Below, piece by piece: positions 22,467-31,167 of a stretch of DNA of 64,000 bases; positions within the stretch are counted from its first letter, which is position 1; each line of letters opens with the position of its first letter. The notes beneath the pieces are model-generated. The model was not told the origin of the DNA and made no database searches. It saw only the letters and a list, made by a program, of their open reading frames with translations. The DNA comes from Bacilli bacterium. GTDB lineage: Bacteria; Bacillota_I; Bacilli_A; RFN20; CAG-826. Made by a program: the position numbers and the translations under genes. The stretch is from contig DAOKYO010000001.1 of the NCBI GenBank assembly GCA_035326105.1, positions 682,001 to 746,000 of the forward strand. The letters run 5' to 3'.

Positions 22467-24257
22467 ATGGAAGAAAACATTGTAAATATCACTATCAATG
22501 GTGAGCCCGTCATCGCAAAACGCGGGGAAAAAGTTTTAGAAGCGGCCAGAAGAGCGGGTTACGATATTCCGACCCTTTGTTTTTTAAAGGGAATTAATGA
22601 AACCGCCAATTGTCGGATGTGCGTGGTTGAAGCAGATATAAATGGACGGCCGATGCGGGGCTTACCCGCATCATGTGCCCTGGAAGTGGCGGAAGGAATG
22701 AATATCCGTACCAATACTAAGCGCGTTCGGGAAGCCGTTAAGATGAATCTAGAGTTAATTCTTGCCAATCACAATCGGGAGTGTGTAAGCTGTGCGCGAA
22801 GTGGCAATTGTGAATTGCAAAATTTATGTGAAAAAATGGGTGTCGACAAAATTCGTTTTGAAGGCGAACATCGCCCGATAACCATCGATAATTTTTCGCC
22901 TTCTATCGTTCGCGACACATCAAAGTGCATTCTTTGCGGCCGCTGCGTAAGCACTTGTCAAAAAATCCAAAGCATGGGAGTTTTGGCTTATACCAAACGG
23001 GGATTTAAAAGCGAAATTGGCCCCGCTTATGAGTATTCTCTAAATGAAGTTGACTGTCTTCTTTGCGGCCAATGTGTCGAAGCGTGTCCGGTAGCGGCCT
23101 TAAAAGAAAAAGATGACATCGATGCCGTGTTAGAAGCGCTGGAGAATAAAGACCAACATGTCGTAGTTCAAGTTGCTCCCGCGGTACGGGCGGCCTTGGG
23201 GGAATGCTTTGGACTACCGATTGGATCCGATGTGACCGGAGAATTATATACCGCACTTCATCGGCTTGGATTTGCCCGCGTTTTCGATACGACATTTGCG
23301 GCAGATTTAACTATCATGGAAGAGGCGACGGAACTCATTAATCGGATCACGACCAAAGGTCCGTTACCGCTTATAACTTCCTGTTCGCCCGGATGGATTC
23401 GTTTTGCGGAATTCAAGCATCCGGAACTTTTGAAAAACATTTCTTCATGTAAGAGTCCTCAACAGATGATGGGGGCGGTTATAAAGAGTTATTATGCCGA
23501 TAAAATGCAACTTGATCCGAAGAAAATTGTTTCCGTTTCCATTATGCCCTGCACGGCGAAAAAGGCTGAAGCGCGACGTAGTGAAATGAAAAACGACTTA
23601 GGCCTCGCCGATGTTGATTATGTCTTAACCACGCGCGAACTAGGGCGTTTAATTAAACGAGCGGGTATGAACCTACTGGCGCTTCCAAAGAGAAAACCCG
23701 ATCCGCTTCTCAGTGAATATAGCGGAGCCGGGGTTATATTTGGGGCAACCGGTGGTGTAATGGAAGCGGCTTTAAGAACGGCAGCGGACATATTAACCGG
23801 TCAGAATTTGCAAGCGATTGAGTATCAAGACTGCCGCGATTTACAAGGGGTTAAAGAGGGCTCGGTCACTATTGATATGAAGGGGCAGCCGTTAACAATC
23901 AATTATGCAATTGCCCATTCAATTGGCAAAGCGGAAGAACTTCTAAAACGCGTGCAAAACAAGGAAAAGACATATCATTTCATTGAAATTATGGCCTGTC
24001 CGGGAGGCTGTGTTAACGGGGGAGGACAGCCAATAGTAAGCAGTATCCGACGCGACGAGATTAATCCGGCCGAATTGAGAGCGAAAGTCTTATACCGGCA
24101 AGATGCGAATATGCCACATCGAAAGTCGCACGAAAACGAAGAAGTTAAGGCGCTTTATCGTGACTATTTAGGCGCGCCCAACAGTGAGTTGGCTCATATT
24201 TTACTTCATACGCACTATGCGAAGAAAACCCGGTACCCATCAAAAAATAAAGACTGA
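22467..24257 (+). CDS. hydA: [FeFe]-hydrogenase catalytic subunit HydA
   Basis: Makes H2 from reduced ferredoxin plus NADH with HydB and HydC. The 596 residues contain an N-terminal [2Fe-2S] domain, a His-Cys [4Fe-4S] site (HNRECVSCARSGNCELQ), two ferredoxin clusters (CILCGRCVSTC, CLLCGQCVEAC) and the H-cluster domain. Signatures: L1 TSCSPGW (Cys306), L2 MPCTAKKAEA (Cys362), L3 EIMACPGGCVNGGGQP (Cys511, Cys515). L1 differs from the textbook TSCCPxW by a Ser; similar Ser variants are, from memory, common in NAD(P)-linked multimeric enzymes. The small-subunit-like C-terminal tail is present. AGGAG lies 8 bases upstream. The maturases HydE, HydF and HydG are not in the window. Confidence 0.95.
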   Translation: MEENIVNITINGEPVIAKRGEKVLEAARRAGYDIPTLCFLKGINETANCRMCVVEADINGRPMRGLPASCALEVAEGMNIRTNTKRVREAVKMNLELILANHNRECVSCARSGNCELQNLCEKMGVDKIRFEGEHRPITIDNFSPSIVRDTSKCILCGRCVSTCQKIQSMGVLAYTKRGFKSEIGPAYEYSLNEVDCLLCGQCVEACPVAALKEKDDIDAVLEALENKDQHVVVQVAPAVRAALGECFGLPIGSDVTGELYTALHRLGFARVFDTTFAADLTIMEEATELINRITTKGPLPLITSCSPGWIRFAEFKHPELLKNISSCKSPQQMMGAVIKSYYADKMQLDPKKIVSVSIMPCTAKKAEARRSEMKNDLGLADVDYVLTTRELGRLIKRAGMNLLALPKRKPDPLLSEYSGAGVIFGATGGVMEAALRTAADILTGQNLQAIEYQDCRDLQGVKEGSVTIDMKGQPLTINYAIAHSIGKAEELLKRVQNKEKTYHFIEIMACPGGCVNGGGQPIVSSIRRDEINPAELRAKVLYRQDANMPHRKSHENEEVKALYRDYLGAPNSELAHILLHTHYAKKTRYPSKNKD

Positions 24258-24267
24258 ACCATAAATT

Positions 24268-24298
24268 GACGAGCTTGATTATCGGGCTCGTCTTTTTT
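24268..24298 (+). terminator. Terminator of the hydCBA operon
   Basis: Stem GACGAGC/GCTCGTC followed by six T. Confidence 0.88.
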
Positions 24299-24343
24299 CG
24301 TAAATTAAAACCGGAAAAGTTTCAGGATAAGGGTTATTTTTCC

Positions 24344-24372
24344 TTGCATTTTGTAAGTGTCTATATTATATT
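24344..24372 (+). promoter_or_regulatory. tRNA-Ile promoter
   Basis: TTGCAT (24344-24349), 17-base spacer, TATATT (24367-24372); start about 20 bases before the tRNA. Confidence 0.65.
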
Positions 24373-24398
24373 ATTAAAGCGCGCAAGCGTGCGAATGC

Positions 24399-24475
<77 letters not shown>

Positions 24476-24486
24476 TTTGAAATTTG

Positions 24487-24516
24487 CCCAGAGATGTCCA
24501 CTTCTCTGGGTTTTAT
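24487..24516 (+). terminator. Terminator after tRNA-Ile
   Basis: Eight-pair stem CCCAGAGA/TCTCTGGG followed by TTTTATTTT. It lies between the tRNA and the MATE start codon, so the MATE gene may depend on read-through or an unseen promoter. Confidence 0.82.
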
Positions 24517-24528
24517 TTTGAAAAAACT

Positions 24529-25908
24529 ATGAGAAAATTTTTACCCAACCGCGTCTTTATAAAACGATTCTTTCAAGTGGCGGTGCCAGCAATGGTCCAA
24601 CAATTGATAACTTTTGTCGTGAGTTTGGTCGACACAATGATGGTCAGTGGACTTAGCAATAATGCCGTTTCTGCAGTATATGCTGTCAACCAGATCAGTT
24701 TTCTTTATTTCGTTATTGCCGGGGGCTTAGTGGCTGGTGCGGGCATTTACATTCAACAATTTTATGGCAGCAAAGACTATCCTCGCTTGGAGGAAGCCCA
24801 TCGCTATAAGCTTATCATCGGCATCATCGGTCTAGCGATAATAATTCCTTTATGTTTTATTTTTGGCCGTTACTTAATCGGCTTTTACGCCCGTAATGAT
24901 GATGCGCGCGACCTAGTGATGCTGGATGCGTTAAAGTATGCACCTATTATATATTTGTCCTATGTACCATATGCCTTTACAGTGGCTTATGCCACTAGTT
25001 TTCGTGAGATTGGGAAAACCCATTATCCGATGATTGCCAGTGCAGTCGCTCTGGTAGTCAATATTGTCGGCAATTACATATTTATGTATGTTTTATCACT
25101 CGGTGTTTATGGGGCGGCGATTGCCACATTGGCGGCGCGAGCCTTGGAGTTAGTTGCCACTTTACTATTGGCGCAGAAGGAAAAGATATTTTCTTTTAAA
25201 ACAGTATGGACTTCCTTTCATATATCAAAGCCGATATTGACGCGGGTAAGCAAGAAGACAGCCCCCCTTTTACTCAATGAAGTCCTTTGGGCGGTCGGTA
25301 TGATTATTCTATCTCTAGCCTATGCTCAAAGAAGCAATGTATTAAGCGCCCTAAGCGTGATTTCAACGATGAGCAACCTTTTCTCAATTGTCTTTTTGGG
25401 CCTGTCGGTTGGAATATCGGTTATGGTCGGGAATACATTAGGGCAAGGAGATGTTGAAGAAGCCAAGAATAATGCCTATAAATTGATATTTTTGGGTGTG
25501 GTTATCGGATTAATAATCGGCGCTTTATTCATTATTTTCTCTGGGGTTATTCCTCTTCTATTTGATGAAGTAACGCCCGAGCAGAAGGCTCTGGCTAGCC
25601 AGTTATTGATCGTCTATGGCTGCTTTATTCCTATTTTTGCAATCGCGGTTTGTTGCTTTGTCATTCTTCGAACGGGAGGCAAAACACGATTGATCCTTTT
25701 ACTTGATTCTTTCTCTATGTGGATCATTACCGTCCCGATGACATGGCTTATCGTCTTATTTACACCCCTACCTTTGGTGTGGATTTATGTCCTTGTTCAA
25801 TCAGTTGATTTATTGAAGTCGGCAGTCGGTCTGATTTTACTTAAAAAGAGTAATTGGGCAGTCAATCTAACGACCGATTTTAAAAATGACGTTGAAATGG
25901 TTGCCTAG
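24529..25908 (+). CDS. MATE family multidrug/metabolite efflux transporter
   Basis: A 459-residue protein with 12 predicted membrane helices in two similar halves. Helix 1 carries VAVPAMVQQLITFVVSLVDTMMVS, the classic MATE opening, and the matching start of the second half is TAPLLLNEVLWAVGMIILS. Uses a cation gradient to export drugs or metabolites; substrate unknown. ATG 24529 is chosen because the longer frame from TTG 24484 is made of the tRNA terminator hairpin. No strong ribosome site is visible. Confidence 0.92.
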   Translation: MRKFLPNRVFIKRFFQVAVPAMVQQLITFVVSLVDTMMVSGLSNNAVSAVYAVNQISFLYFVIAGGLVAGAGIYIQQFYGSKDYPRLEEAHRYKLIIGIIGLAIIIPLCFIFGRYLIGFYARNDDARDLVMLDALKYAPIIYLSYVPYAFTVAYATSFREIGKTHYPMIASAVALVVNIVGNYIFMYVLSLGVYGAAIATLAARALELVATLLLAQKEKIFSFKTVWTSFHISKPILTRVSKKTAPLLLNEVLWAVGMIILSLAYAQRSNVLSALSVISTMSNLFSIVFLGLSVGISVMVGNTLGQGDVEEAKNNAYKLIFLGVVIGLIIGALFIIFSGVIPLLFDEVTPEQKALASQLLIVYGCFIPIFAIAVCCFVILRTGGKTRLILLLDSFSMWIITVPMTWLIVLFTPLPLVWIYVLVQSVDLLKSAVGLILLKKSNWAVNLTTDFKNDVEMVA

Positions 25909-25931
25909 TTAATAATCCTTACCGATATTTG

Positions 25932-25960
25932 TTGAAAAGCGCACCCTCTTTTGCTATATT
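25932..25960 (+). promoter_or_regulatory. Promoter of tRNA-Val and tRNA-Thr
   Basis: TTGAAA (25932-25937), 17-base spacer, TATATT (25955-25960) with a TGC extension; start just before the first tRNA. Confidence 0.75.
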
Positions 25961-25975
25961 AATTAAGCGAGTTAA

Positions 25976-26050
25976 GGGCACTTAGCTCAGTGGGAGAGCG
26001 CTTCCTTCACACGGAAGAGGTCGGGGGTTCGAAACCCTTAGTGCCCACCA
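25976..26050 (+). tRNA. tRNA-Val (CAC)
   Basis: Acceptor GGGCACT pairs with AGTGCCC. Anticodon loop TTCACAC gives CAC, reading GUG. T loop TTCGAAA, discriminator A, CCA encoded. Confidence 0.94.
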
Positions 26051-26053
26051 TTC

Positions 26054-26129
26054 GCCGACGTAGCTCAATTGGCAGAGCAATTGATTTGTAATCAATAGGT
26101 TGTTGGTTCGATTCCGATCGTCGGCACCA
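26054..26129 (+). tRNA. tRNA-Thr (TGT)
   Basis: Acceptor GCCGACG pairs with CGTCGGC. Anticodon loop TTTGTAA gives TGT, reading ACA. T loop TTCGATT, discriminator A, CCA encoded. Only 3 bases after tRNA-Val, so co-transcribed. Confidence 0.94.
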
Positions 26130-26678
26130 TAGATAGCATTAAAGACTCCTTGTGGGTCTTTTTTACTTTAATTATTGCCTGTAGGTAAAATTTAGAATAA
26201 TTTACGCATATTATTACTGAAAAACTCATGGATGGAAAGCACATATGTCGGTACTGATTATCCAAATAATAAGTCATGCTTTCCCATCATGTCCTCTAAA
26301 GGATATGTTTAGGGACAATGGGACACTTTTAAGTGTTTCCTCAAAAAGTGTAAGTTTATTTGTTCTCTTATGGCATTATTTGCCAAATAAGTCGCCTTAA
26401 AAGGGACATTTTGCTTTGTATGAGAAAAATGAAAATAGAATATTTTAAACAGTTATGGTTCGCGTTTAAATATAAACTTTCATAATAACTGTCGTTCCCA
26501 ATCAAAAAATAGTTTTTTATTGATTACAAATAGTTCCTTGGTCTAGCGATTATCAACAAATAATTATGAATAAAGTCTTATTTACAAGCAATGACGCTTT
26601 TAGATACAATTATAAGTAGTTAAAGTGCCGGATAATTCATAGACAAAACACATAATCAACAACAAGGAAAACAGTAAA
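26130..26678. other. 549-base region without a supported gene
   Basis: Contains the tRNA terminator (26142-26165) and then AT-rich sequence. Frames on both strands are short, lack ribosome sites and cross the tRNA or each other. A minus-strand frame near 26300-26400 gives a short Leu/Lys/His-rich stretch broken by stops, which could be a decayed gene, but I cannot name it. Confidence 0.5.
26142..26165 (+). terminator. Terminator after tRNA-Thr
   Basis: Stem AAGACTC/GGGTCTT (one G-U) followed by TTTTT. Confidence 0.75.
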
Positions 26679-27335
26679 ATGGCAAAGAAACAAATTATAC
26701 TTATTGTAAGGTTTGCTGAAGTCATAATTAGTTGGCTGGGGATAATAATTAGCCTGGGCATTTTTGAAGGAAAACTGCGCGGCAATATGCTCCTTTATTA
26801 TACTAATCAGAGTAATATTATCTGCGCGGTAGTTTTTACCGCCCTTCTGATTTATACTCTCAAACACTATCGACAAGACAATTATCAGTCGAGTCCGTCT
26901 TTAACCAGAATCACATTTCTAGCAGCGATTTGGATTACGGTAACAATGCTTGTTTACTGGGTGATGCTGGTTCCCTATATTGCTCCCGATGTGGCCTATA
27001 ATTTTTTAAATATCGTGGTTCATGCCATCGTGCCCATTTTGATGATAGGCGAATATCTCTTTTTCTCATTAAAAGGGTCAGTTACAAAATCGGATCTGCT
27101 GCTGTCATTATCCTTCCCTTTTATTTATCTCGTATTTTCATTTATTGTCGGTTTTGGAAATATTTTCACCTATCAATATTCCGGAGGGGAAACTACGCGA
27201 TTCCCCTATTTCTTTATGGATTATGATAAAGTCGGTTTATGGATGATTGCATATATCCTCGCCTTGTTTGCCTTCTTTTTTGGAATCGCATATTTGGCGC
27301 GAATTTACAACATCAAAAACAAAGGCATCAAATAA
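26679..27335 (+). CDS. Pr6Pr-family membrane protein
   Basis: A 218-residue protein with six predicted membrane helices. YYTNQSNIICAVVF in helix 2, the LNIVVHAIVPILMIGEYLFF helix and the FIYLVF / FPYFFMDYDKVG segment fit the Pr6Pr (FAR-17a/AIG1-like) membrane family, whose bacterial members have no established function. It ends with a Lys-rich cytoplasmic tail. AAGGA lies 10 bases before the ATG. It stands alone between tRNA genes and a convergent acetyltransferase. Confidence 0.7.
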   Translation: MAKKQIILIVRFAEVIISWLGIIISLGIFEGKLRGNMLLYYTNQSNIICAVVFTALLIYTLKHYRQDNYQSSPSLTRITFLAAIWITVTMLVYWVMLVPYIAPDVAYNFLNIVVHAIVPILMIGEYLFFSLKGSVTKSDLLLSLSFPFIYLVFSFIVGFGNIFTYQYSGGETTRFPYFFMDYDKVGLWMIAYILALFAFFFGIAYLARIYNIKNKGIK

Positions 27336-27512
27336 AACCGCTTAACGACAATTATTAATCAATTAAAAACATATGACCGAGGATTATTTTATTTACCGAT
27401 CACTTGATATTGGCAACGTTGCATTATTTGTTTAGCAAAAACCGCTTCTAAATAAGAAACTAGGAATCGTTTCCACCCTTTATAAGGGCAAAAATAAAAA
27501 GAACAACATTTT

Positions 27513-28019
27513 TTACTTCAAACTTTTTAAATACTCAATACTGTTGATAGAGTAGTAAAAGTAGTTTTCCGTTTCTTTTATTTTATAGAAGTGAAGATGC
27601 TCAAACATATTAACGGAACGCTCATTTTTCTTCTTCACTTTGGCTACCAATCGTTCGATTCGCCAGGTTAGGAAAGTTTCGCGCATAATCATTTTAATTG
27701 CTTCTTTCCCATATTGTTTACCCCAATTCTTTTCCTCACCAATGGCGATAACGATTTCATAAGTGTGCCGATGATGAATGGTAAAAAGATTTAAAAACCC
27801 GATGCAGCCCAAGTTTTTTTCATCAATAAGAAAAAAGCGCCCATCCTGATTTAAATAGTAGGTCAAAAGATCGCTTTGACCACTTTCGATAATGCGGTTT
27901 AGCGAGTAAATAGAATTAATATCTTCATTCAAATATTGAGTGATATTTTTGTTTTCTAACCAGCGAATTATATCTATGGCATCGCTTTTTTTAACTTCCA
28001 GCCGAAGAGAAATGTTCAT
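27513..28019 (-). CDS. GNAT family N-acetyltransferase
   Basis: A 168-residue single-domain GNAT protein of the RimJ/RimL-like group. The core is visible as the acceptor-site strands (GRFFLIDEKNLGCIGFLNLF, EIVIAIGEEKNWGKQYGKEA), with the acetyl-CoA-binding loop in the GKQYGKEA segment, and RLVAKVKKKNERSVNMFEHLHFYK at the end (pattern of N...S...EKLGF). AAGGAGG lies 7 bases before the ATG on the minus strand. Convergent with the Pr6Pr gene and divergent from the aldehyde dehydrogenase. Substrate unknown. Confidence 0.85.
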   Translation of the reverse strand: MNISLRLEVKKSDAIDIIRWLENKNITQYLNEDINSIYSLNRIIESGQSDLLTYYLNQDGRFFLIDEKNLGCIGFLNLFTIHHRHTYEIVIAIGEEKNWGKQYGKEAIKMIMRETFLTWRIERLVAKVKKKNERSVNMFEHLHFYKIKETENYFYYSINSIEYLKSLK

Positions 28020-28241
28020 GGCTTTTTCCTCCTTACCTTGCGATAAAACGAATAAAGCCTTTTAGATAATCTCTACCGGTTCTTTAACTTCGGCAGTATT
28101 TTAGCATAGTAAAGCATGATTGACAAATTAAGATCAGAAAAGAAAAAATGAGAGGGCGAGCGTCTTTAAGCATTTGATTTGCGCAAACGACATCACCTTC
28201 ATAAAATTAAAGTGTGCTTATACCACAGGAGGTAAAAAGTA

Positions 28242-29726
28242 ATGGAAGTAAAATTTAAAAATCAATATCAACTGTTTATTAATGGTAAATGGCAGGATGC
28301 CAGCGACAAAGCTTTAATTAAAGTCTACAATCCGGCGAATGGGGAATATTTAACCTCGATAGCCGATGCCAGTAATGAAGATGTCGACCTGGCGGTGAAA
28401 GCCGCGCAGGAGGCGTTCAAAACCTGGAGTAAGACCACTCCGGTTGAACGGGCGACAATTCTAAATAAGATTGCCGATATAATCGATGCAAACCGCGAAT
28501 TACTCGCCACCATTGAGACGATGGATAATGGGAAACCGATTCGTGAAACTATGAATGCCGATATACCTTTAGCTGCCGATCATTTCCGCTATTATGCGGC
28601 GGTCACTCGTGCGGATGAAGGGGTGGCAACCATGCTTGACAACAATACGATGAATGTTATTTTAAGAGAACCAGTCGGAGTTGTCGGGCAAATTATCCCC
28701 TGGAACTTTCCGTTTTTGATGGCGGCATGGAAACTTGCCCCTCTTATTGCGGCGGGTGATGTTTCAATATTAAAACCATCTTCAACGACTTCGTTGAGTG
28801 TTTTAAAACTTATGGAATTAATTCGCGAAGTTATTCCCAATGGAGTTATAAATGTTATTACCGGCAAAGGCTCAAAGAGTGGCGACTATTTAGTGCATCA
28901 TGCCGGCCTTGATAAGTTAGCTTTCACCGGTTCGACTGAAGTTGGAAGAGGAATCGGTTTAGCCGCGGCGGAAAAAATCATCCCTTCCACTTTGGAATTG
29001 GGTGGAAAATCGGCAAATATTTTCTTCCCAGACGCCGATTTGGACATGGCCTTAGAGGGAGCACAAATGGGCATTCTTTTCAATCAAGGTCAAGTTTGTT
29101 CAGCCGGCTCAAGAATTCTTGTTCATCAAGATATATATGACGAATTTGTAAATCGTCTTGCCGAAGCCTTTAAGAAGGTTAAAGTTGGCAATCCCCTCGA
29201 CGCAAATACGCAGATGGGAGCTCAAGTTGACGAACGGCAACTAAACAAGATTCTTGGTTATGTTGACATTGGTCAAAAAGAAGGAGCCCGTGTTTTGGTC
29301 GGCGGACATCGTTATACGGAAGGTGAAGCGGCTAAAGGCTTCTTTATGGAACCGACACTTTTGGTTGACGTCAAGAACTCAATGCGCGTGGCTCAGGAAG
29401 AGATATTCGGTCCCGTAGGTGTGGTTATTCCTTTTAAGGACATCGATGAAGCAATTGCCATTGCCAACGATAGTGACTATGGACTAGCGGGTGGGGTATT
29501 TACGCGCGATATTAATACCGCGCTCAAAGTCGCTAGGAGTGTAAGAACCGGAAGGATGTGGGTTAATACCTATAATTCATTCCCAGCCGGAGCTCCGTTT
29601 GGCGGTTATAAAGAATCAGGAGTTGGCCGCGAGACGGCTAAAGTGGCTCTCGATCACTACAGCCAAACGAAGAATATAATTATTAATCTTGCGGAAAAGC
29701 CGGCGGGAATGTTCGTAAAGAAATAA
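28242..29726 (+). CDS. NAD(P)-dependent aldehyde dehydrogenase
   Basis: A 494-residue class aldehyde dehydrogenase that oxidises aldehydes to acids. Rossmann and catalytic features: VGQIIPWNFPFLMAAWKLAP, FTGSTEVGRGI, LELGGKSANIF with the general base Glu, and the nucleophile Cys286 in NQGQVCSAGSR. EEIFGPVGVVIPF and SFPAGAPFGGYKESGVGRE close the fold. AGGAGGT lies 8 bases before the ATG. It is transcribed alone and ends in a terminator. A 10-base palindrome TTTGCGCAAA at 28178-28187 upstream could be an operator. Substrate is not readable; glycerol- or alcohol-derived aldehydes are plausible. Confidence 0.94.
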   Translation: MEVKFKNQYQLFINGKWQDASDKALIKVYNPANGEYLTSIADASNEDVDLAVKAAQEAFKTWSKTTPVERATILNKIADIIDANRELLATIETMDNGKPIRETMNADIPLAADHFRYYAAVTRADEGVATMLDNNTMNVILREPVGVVGQIIPWNFPFLMAAWKLAPLIAAGDVSILKPSSTTSLSVLKLMELIREVIPNGVINVITGKGSKSGDYLVHHAGLDKLAFTGSTEVGRGIGLAAAEKIIPSTLELGGKSANIFFPDADLDMALEGAQMGILFNQGQVCSAGSRILVHQDIYDEFVNRLAEAFKKVKVGNPLDANTQMGAQVDERQLNKILGYVDIGQKEGARVLVGGHRYTEGEAAKGFFMEPTLLVDVKNSMRVAQEEIFGPVGVVIPFKDIDEAIAIANDSDYGLAGGVFTRDINTALKVARSVRTGRMWVNTYNSFPAGAPFGGYKESGVGRETAKVALDHYSQTKNIIINLAEKPAGMFVKK

Positions 29727-29736
29727 GTTGATTTAT

Positions 29737-29774
29737 AAGTCCTTAGACAGAATTGTCCGGGGACTTTTTTTTAT
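29737..29774 (+). terminator. Terminator after the aldehyde dehydrogenase gene
   Basis: Stem AAGTCC/GGACTT with inner GACA/TGTC pairs, followed by a T run. Confidence 0.82.
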
Positions 29775-29846
29775 CTAATATGCTTTTTTAAAAATAACAG
29801 CAATAAATATCGATAACGCTTACAAAATAATTTTTTCGTTTTCTTA

Positions 29847-29874
29847 TTGCACCACAAAAAGTTTTTTGTATAAT
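29847..29874 (+). promoter_or_regulatory. metNIQ promoter
   Basis: TTGCAC (29847-29852), 16-base spacer, TATAAT (29869-29874); start near 29881 at the head of the T-box leader. Confidence 0.7.
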
Positions 29875-29880
29875 GAAAAC

Positions 29881-30138
29881 TATAGAAGCGACGAATAGGA
29901 AGAGTAATTAGTTTAATCTTTTCTAGAGAGTCCTCATTCGGTGTAAGAGGATATTGAGAGAACTAACGAACATGGCCTAGGAGCTAGAGAAGTGAAAGCA
30001 GTAACTTTTCTCGGGAGTGCCCGTTATAGCATCGGAATATGATAGTATTCATTGAGGTTCGTAGTGTAAGCTGCGGATAAAATAAGGTGGTACCACGAGA
30101 ATTTAACACTCGTCCTTATGGAGGGCGAGTGTTTTTTT
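29881..30138 (+). promoter_or_regulatory. T-box leader, methionine-specific
   Basis: A 250-base leader that senses uncharged tRNA-Met. The T-box core AAGGTGGTACCACG is at 30084-30097; its TGGT bulge pairs with a tRNA end carrying discriminator A. In Stem I an AGUA S-turn (29901 region) and GAAC precede ATG at 29972-29974, the likely specifier, coding Met. The competing terminator AACACTCG/CGAGTGTT with T run is at 30105-30138. Downstream genes are the methionine importer, which agrees. Confidence 0.9.
30105..30138 (+). terminator. T-box attenuator terminator
   Basis: Stem AACACTCG/CGAGTGTT with inner CC/GG pairs and seven T. It forms when tRNA-Met is charged. Its 5' side overlaps the antiterminator region. 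Confidence 0.85.
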
Positions 30139-30156
30139 ATACTCGCAGAGGTGCGC

Positions 30157-31167
30157 ATGCCAGTATTAGAAGTAAAACATCTGACCAAAAGTTTTGCCGA
30201 CGGAAGCGGGCGCTTAGTAGTGCTTAACGATGTCTCTTTCAGCATAGAAAAAGGTGAAATCTATGGTGTTATTGGGGCCAGCGGAGCGGGTAAGTCGACA
30301 CTCATTCGCTGCCTAAATTTACTGGAGCGACCGGACAAAGGAGAAGTCTGTTTTGAAGGGATTAATTTACGCGATTTAACAAAGGGAAAATTACGGGAAG
30401 CACGTAAGCGAATAGGCATGATTTTCCAAGGCTTTAACTTGCTTAATCAAAAGACGGTCGCGGAGAATATCGCCTTTCCTCTCGTGCTTAAGCACGTACG
30501 GAAAAATGAGCGTCATACTCGAGTCCGCGACCTGCTCAAGTTGGTCGGATTAGAGGATAAGGCTGATCGTTATCCGAGCGAATTAAGCGGCGGACAAAAG
30601 CAACGTGTAGCCATCGCGCGCGCCCTGTCCAACTATCCGAGTGTATTGTTATGCGATGAGCCTACCAGCGCTCTTGACCCAGCTACCACTGGCGAAATTC
30701 TTAGCCTTATTCGTTCAATAAACGAGCAAACAGGCATTTCGGTGGTAATCATTACCCATCAAATGGAAGTGATTGAAGCTATCGGAGATCGAGTGGCGAT
30801 AATCGATCAAGGTCAAATTGTAGAGGAGGGTCCAGTAAAGGATATATTTTACTCACCAAAATCAGCGGCGGCCCAAAAGATTATTCTCAAGCATCAAGCG
30901 GATATGCTTCCTCGCAACGAACCATTTTGGCGTTTGGTTTTTCATGGGGATATCCTGCAAGAGCCATTAATCGCCACCTTGGCCCGAGAGGTGGGCGTCC
31001 ACCCCAACATCTATAGTGCCGATATCAAAACGTTGCATGATGGGGCGTATGGAGAGATGGTTTTAACTTTTGACATCAAAGACGACCAAAAAAAGATCGC
31101 CGATTTTCTAAATGAACGGAAGATTCACTTCATCAAGGAGGAAACATATGGATCCAAAAATAATTAA
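30157..31167 (+). CDS. metN: Methionine ABC transporter ATPase MetN
   Basis: Drives uptake of methionine. ATG 30157 with AGAGG five bases upstream is chosen; an upstream in-frame ATG at 30118 lies inside the attenuator hairpin. Walker A GASGAGKST, Q-loop FQGFNLLNQKTV, signature ELSGGQKQRVAIARA, Walker B SVLLCDEPTSALDP and THQMEV are intact. Residues about 255-330 form the NIL regulatory domain typical of MetN, which binds methionine and inhibits transport. Length 336 is normal. Overlaps metI by 20 bases. Confidence 0.95.
   Translation: MPVLEVKHLTKSFADGSGRLVVLNDVSFSIEKGEIYGVIGASGAGKSTLIRCLNLLERPDKGEVCFEGINLRDLTKGKLREARKRIGMIFQGFNLLNQKTVAENIAFPLVLKHVRKNERHTRVRDLLKLVGLEDKADRYPSELSGGQKQRVAIARALSNYPSVLLCDEPTSALDPATTGEILSLIRSINEQTGISVVIITHQMEVIEAIGDRVAIIDQGQIVEEGPVKDIFYSPKSAAAQKIILKHQADMLPRNEPFWRLVFHGDILQEPLIATLAREVGVHPNIYSADIKTLHDGAYGEMVLTFDIKDDQKKIADFLNERKIHFIKEETYGSKNN

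Noticed and set aside
26092..26277. Minus-strand frame of 61 codons ending in IGIEPTTY
   Set aside because: Its C-terminal part is the reverse complement of the tRNA-Thr gene, a well-known false translation; no ribosome site.
29811..29824. CGATAACGCTTACA, a 13-of-14 cre-like match upstream of metNIQ
   Set aside because: It lies 23 bases before the -35 box and catabolite control of methionine uptake has no support. One such match by chance is likely in 64 kb.
30118..30156. Longer MetN start at ATG 30118
   Set aside because: This ATG lies in the attenuator hairpin and would encode the T run; the ATG at 30157 has a ribosome site.
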